The notes beneath the pieces were generated by a model that was not told the DNA's origin, did no database searches, and saw only the letters and a list, made by a program, of their open reading frames with translations. A program made the position numbers and the translations under genes. This document shows positions 61,172-64,000 of a stretch of DNA of 64,000 bases, piece after piece. Numbering within the stretch: position 1 is the first letter of the stretch; each line of letters begins with the position of its first letter. The DNA is from DASXMT01 sp963803065 (GTDB lineage: Bacteria > Actinomycetota > Acidimicrobiia > Acidimicrobiales > RAAP-2): contig CAWDKW010000009.1 of the NCBI GenBank assembly GCA_963803065.1, forward strand, positions 487,799 through 551,798, read 5' to 3'.

Positions 61172-61202
61172 GATACATCGCGTATCTAACATACATAATG
61201 TA
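61172..61202. promoter_or_regulatory. TetR-type operator candidates in divergent promoter
   Basis: GATAC-ATCGC-GTATC at 61172-61186 and TACAT-A-ATGTA at 61192-61202, in a strikingly AT-rich stretch between the divergent TetR and SDR genes. Position and symmetry fit the site of the TetR next to it; part may be promoter. Confidence 0.6.
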
Positions 61203-61273
61203 CGGCACCCAGGCTTTCGAAGGGCCGAGGCGGACCGGACCGGCGTGTCCGGACCGGAGCGAGGGGGCAGGAC

Positions 61274-62146
61274 GTGGACATGCTCGAAGGGAAGGTGGCC
61301 CTGGTCACGGGAGCCAGTCGCGGCGTGGGTGCCGCCACCGCGGTGGCCTTGGCCGAGGCGGGATGCGACGTCGCCTGCGCCGCCCGCTCCACCGAGTCGA
61401 GCCCGCAGCGAACGCCGGGCACCCTGGACGAGACGATCGCCCGGGTCGAGGCGCTCGGTCGGCGCGGGCTCGCCGTTCCCACCAATTTGGCCGTCGACGA
61501 CGAGGTCGTGGCCATGGTCGCCCGGACGGTCGACCACTTCGGACGCATCGACGTCCTCGTCAACAACGCCGCCATCACCTTCATCGGCGATCTCGACATT
61601 CCCCTCAAGCGCTACGACCTCATCATGCAGGTCAACCTGCGAGCGCCGCTCATCGCCATCCGGGAAGTGGCCCCGGCCATGGCGGCCACCGGAGACGGTG
61701 GCGTAGTGATCAACGTCTCGTCGGTTGCGGCCATGTACCCACACGGCGGCCTCATGGCCTACGGCATCTCCAAGATCGGCCTCGAGCGCCTCACCGTCGA
61801 CGCCGCGATGCAACTGGCCCCGTCCGGAATCGCCGTCAACTGCTTCCGCATCGACATCGGGGTGGCCTCCGAGGGATTCGTGGCCAACACCCCGGGAGCC
61901 GATCACTCGGCCTGGGAGCCGTCGGAGGTGGCGGCAGAGGGCATCGTGTGGATGGTGCGCCAACCGCTCTCCTACTCGGGACGGCGGGAGTCCATGTTCG
62001 CCCTCCGCCAGCGCGAGGGGATCATGCCGTCCCGGATCCCTCACCCGGCCACCGAGCCGCCGCCGGTCGAGCTGTACGACGGGCTCGTGGCGGCCACCGA
62101 GTCCTACTTCGAAGAGCCCTATCCCGACAAAGAGGAACGTGGGTAG
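61274..62146 (+). CDS. Short-chain dehydrogenase/reductase
   Basis: A 290-residue SDR: VALVTGASRGVGAATAVAL, the LVNNAAIT and INVSSVAAMYP motifs, and active-site YGISKIG. The stretch between strand 3 and helix 4 (TESSPQRTPGTLDETIARVE) resembles the SDR at 27942. It is divergent from and probably controlled by the TetR at 60400. In the lva pathway an SDR accompanies the kinase and dehydrogenase, so it may belong to that module. GTG 61274 or ATG 61280 is the start. Confidence 0.88.
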   Translation: MDMLEGKVALVTGASRGVGAATAVALAEAGCDVACAARSTESSPQRTPGTLDETIARVEALGRRGLAVPTNLAVDDEVVAMVARTVDHFGRIDVLVNNAAITFIGDLDIPLKRYDLIMQVNLRAPLIAIREVAPAMAATGDGGVVINVSSVAAMYPHGGLMAYGISKIGLERLTVDAAMQLAPSGIAVNCFRIDIGVASEGFVANTPGADHSAWEPSEVAAEGIVWMVRQPLSYSGRRESMFALRQREGIMPSRIPHPATEPPPVELYDGLVAATESYFEEPYPDKEERG

Positions 62147-62239
62147 GGACACGGCCGATCTGTCCACGAGACCGGCCTCGACCGCCACCCCACAGGAGAC
62201 AGGCGCGGCAGTGCCGTCGACCACGTCGGTTGCCGCTAC

Positions 62240-62285
62240 GGTCAATGGCCCATCGGCACAAGGGTCAATGGCCCATCGGTACAAG
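62240..62285. repeat. 23-bp tandem repeat before LLM gene
   Basis: Units 62240-62262 and 62263-62285 (GGTCAATGGCCCATCGGCAC + AAG) differ at one base; the second ends in the AAGGAGGTGA ribosome site of the LLM gene. Confidence 0.93.
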
Positions 62286-62296
62286 GAGGTGACGGG

Positions 62297-63169
62297 GTGA
62301 AGATCGGGATATCGCTGGGCACGCTCAGGCCCAGCCTCTGGGCCGAACTGACGCGGGAAGCCGACGCCTTGGGGTTCGAGTCGGTGTGGATGCCCGAGCA
62401 CCTGGTCATCCCGGTGGCCATGGCCGGCAGCCCGCACGCCGGATCCGACCACCCGCCCATCCCTGCCGACGTCCCGGTGTACGACGTCTTCTCCTACCTC
62501 GGCTTTTTGGCCGGCCAGACCGAACGGATCCACTTCGGCACCCAGGTCTACAACATCGGGCTGCGCCATCCCTTCATCGTGGCCCGGGCGGTGGCCACCA
62601 TGGACGTCGTGTCCAACGGCCGGCTGGAGTTCGGCATCGGGGCCAGTTGGCTCCAGGCCGAGTGGGAGGCCGTGGGCCTGGACTTCGCCACCCGCGGGCG
62701 CCGGGTGGACGAGTCGATCGAGGTCTGCCAGCGCCTCTGGGGCGAGAAGGTGGTGGAGCACCACGGCGAGTTCTTCGACTTCGGACCAGTGATGTTCGAG
62801 CCCAAGCCGACCCAGGCGCCGTGGCCGCCCCTCCACATCGGCGGCGACGGCCCGGCCGCGCTCCGGCGAGCGGCAACGGTCGGGGATGGGTGGATACCCA
62901 TGAACCACGCGCTCGAGCAGATCCCCGCAGCGGCCACCCGCATCGCCCGATTGCGGGAGGACGCGGGCCGACCGGGCGCGGTGGAGATCACCCTCGGCGG
63001 CGGGGGCACCGGGCTCGACGACCTGAAGCGCCACGCCGACGCCGGGGTGGGCCGGGTGCTGGTGAAACCGTGGCAGCGGGGCAGCGAGGCCATCGACGGC
63101 ATCCGCCGCTTCGCCGAACAGGTTCTGCCCCAGATCCAGGACCACCCGGTGGCCGAAGGGTCCACGTAG
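62297..63169 (+). CDS. F420-dependent LLM-class oxidoreductase
   Basis: A 290-residue luciferase-like TIM barrel: MKIGISLGTLRPSLWAELTR, GFESVWMPEHLVIP, ATMDVVSNGRLEFGIGASW and a GDGWIPMNHALEQIP stretch. These match F420-dependent oxidoreductases of the LLM family (TIGR-type MSMEG group). GTG 62297 has a near-perfect AAGGAGGTGA. It follows the SDR by 150 bp, with a 23-bp repeat between. Unlike the LLM gene at 4656 it is intact. Confidence 0.92.
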   Translation: MKIGISLGTLRPSLWAELTREADALGFESVWMPEHLVIPVAMAGSPHAGSDHPPIPADVPVYDVFSYLGFLAGQTERIHFGTQVYNIGLRHPFIVARAVATMDVVSNGRLEFGIGASWLQAEWEAVGLDFATRGRRVDESIEVCQRLWGEKVVEHHGEFFDFGPVMFEPKPTQAPWPPLHIGGDGPAALRRAATVGDGWIPMNHALEQIPAAATRIARLREDAGRPGAVEITLGGGGTGLDDLKRHADAGVGRVLVKPWQRGSEAIDGIRRFAEQVLPQIQDHPVAEGST

Positions 63170-63251
63170 CCCGCGCCCCACCCAGGCACCCGCGTCAGGG
63201 CGAGGGCCCACCGCGGTCAGAAGCACGACTGCAGGAGGAAGCCGCGCTCTG

Positions 63252-64000
63252 CTACCAGGTGCCCCGGGAGAGGCCCTCCACGGTGATGGTCTGCTTCTTG
63301 TTCTGGGAGAGCACGTAGCGTTGCGACTCGTGCAGGTGCTGGGACACGAGGTGGCGGGCCCGGACGGCGTCCCCCTCCTCGATGGCCTCGGTGATCTTCA
63401 CGTGCGTCCGCAGCACGGCGTCGCGAGCCGGTGCCTCGGGATAGCCGCCGTGGGCGTCGGTGGACTCCGCCCAGTTCGACTCGTGATTGGACCAGAGGGT
63501 CTCGAGCGACCCGGCCACTAGGGCCATGGTCGCGTTCCCGCACCCGTGGACGACTGCGTCGTGGAACCGTCTGGCCAAGCGGGTGAACGCCGGGCCATCG
63601 TCGATCTGTCTCGCTCAGCTCCTGGTTGAAACCGACAAGGTTGGCCACCAGCTTCGCCCGTCGGCTCGACGTCGCCGCCTCCGCGGCACAGGCCGGCTCG
63701 AATTCGGACAGGGCCACGGCCAGATCGGCCAGCGGGACCTGCCCGGCCTGGAGCACCATCCCGAGCATGTACGCCGCCATCGTCGCCTTGGGGGTGTGGA
63801 CGACGGCACCACCGATGTTGCCGCGGCGAACCGATATCAGCCCCTCGGTCTCCAGGATCCGCATGGACTCCCGGATCGACGGCTTGCTCACCGGGAACTC
63901 GACGAGGAGGTCGTCCACCTTGGGCAGCACATCCCCGTCGTTGAGCTCCCCGTCGAGGATCCGCCGCCGCAGCGTGTCGGCGATCATCTCGGCCACTCTC
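63252..64000 (-). pseudogene. GntR-family (FadR/FCD subfamily) regulator, frameshifted and cut by window end
   Basis: The N-terminal frame at the window edge reads VAEMIADTLRRRILDGELNDGDVLP, then SKPSIRESMRILETEGLISVRRGNIGG, the winged helix-turn-helix of GntR regulators. It continues into the FCD region to FNQELSETD near 63605, where the frame breaks; the C-terminal half resumes as DDGPAFTRLARRFHDAVVHGCG and ends LVSQHL...LSRGTW at 63252. A one-base indel near 63600-63610 restores it. The 5' end lies beyond the window. FadR-type proteins sense acyl-CoA or small organic acids, fitting the surrounding genes. Confidence 0.82.

Noticed and set aside
61118..63226. A 702-codon minus-strand frame
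   Set aside because: Antisense to the SDR and LLM genes, no domain seen.

Overview
The window is GC-rich, gene-dense bacterial DNA, coding on both strands, with many GTG starts and 4-nt (ATGA/GTGA) gene overlaps. The gene content points to an actinobacterium, probably an Acidimicrobiia-like or other environmental lineage: F420-type luciferase-like oxidoreductases, an F420/PPOX-type flavoprotein, a DUF222-HNH endonuclease of the 13E12 type, a DUF2889 protein, P450s with a 3Fe-4S ferredoxin, and a very large set of acyl-CoA enzymes. The taxon is an inference from family content; there is no rRNA or other marker gene, and no tRNA, CRISPR array, insertion sequence or phage gene was seen.

Almost everything here is catabolic. 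There are six AMP-forming acyl-CoA ligases, three acyl-CoA dehydrogenases, two crotonase-family enzymes, six SDR dehydrogenases, two thioesterases, two thiolase-family multidomain proteins carrying DUF35 domains, a fused two-subunit CoA-transferase, a KstD-like flavoprotein, a Baeyer-Villiger monooxygenase and two P450s. The set fits activation, ring or side-chain oxidation and CoA-dependent breakdown of a steroid-, terpenoid- or branched-chain-like substrate. The actual substrate cannot be read from the sequence.

Layout: 1-4493 (-) two ligases and a 2-oxoacid:ferredoxin oxidoreductase; 4656-7819 (+) LLM oxidoreductase (frameshifted), SDR, P450; 7845-11937 (-) ligase, crotonase, ligase; 12061-15019 (-) KstD-like flavoprotein, hydrolase, cupin; 15170-22486 mixed, with SnoaL-like, DUF35-thiolase fusion, PPOX, ferredoxin, crotonase, hydrolase, HSD10-like SDR and thioesterase; 22899-30954 (+) SDR, two M24-fold proteins, P450, SDR, Gfo/Idh, signal-less periplasmic-binding-fold protein; 30972-35331 (-) ligase, two TIM barrels, amidohydrolase; 35445 (+) TetR; 36333-42852 acyl-CoA dehydrogenases, CoA-transferase, HNH protein, MFE-2-like SDR; 42935-50228 ligase, amidohydrolase, ColD-like enzyme, three-domain synthase/DUF35/thiolase; 50354-53896 thioesterase, NIPSNAP-like, BVMO (frameshifted); 54079-61149 (-) TetR, acyl-CoA dehydrogenase, quinone oxidoreductase, kinase-like phosphotransferase, deacylase, DUF2889; 61274-63169 (+) SDR, LLM; 63252-end (-) GntR (frameshifted, cut by the window end).

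Two genome-level patterns stand out. First, an imperfect palindrome GAAAAC-N4-GTTCC recurs in front of about ten otherwise separate transcription units, including a TetR gene. It resembles the PsrA-type fatty-acid operator and could tie the whole region into one regulon. Second, about seventeen short tandem repeat arrays (units 10-28 bp) sit at gene starts, gene ends or between genes, several of them duplicating the stop codon. No clear rho-independent terminators (GC stem followed by a T run) were found.
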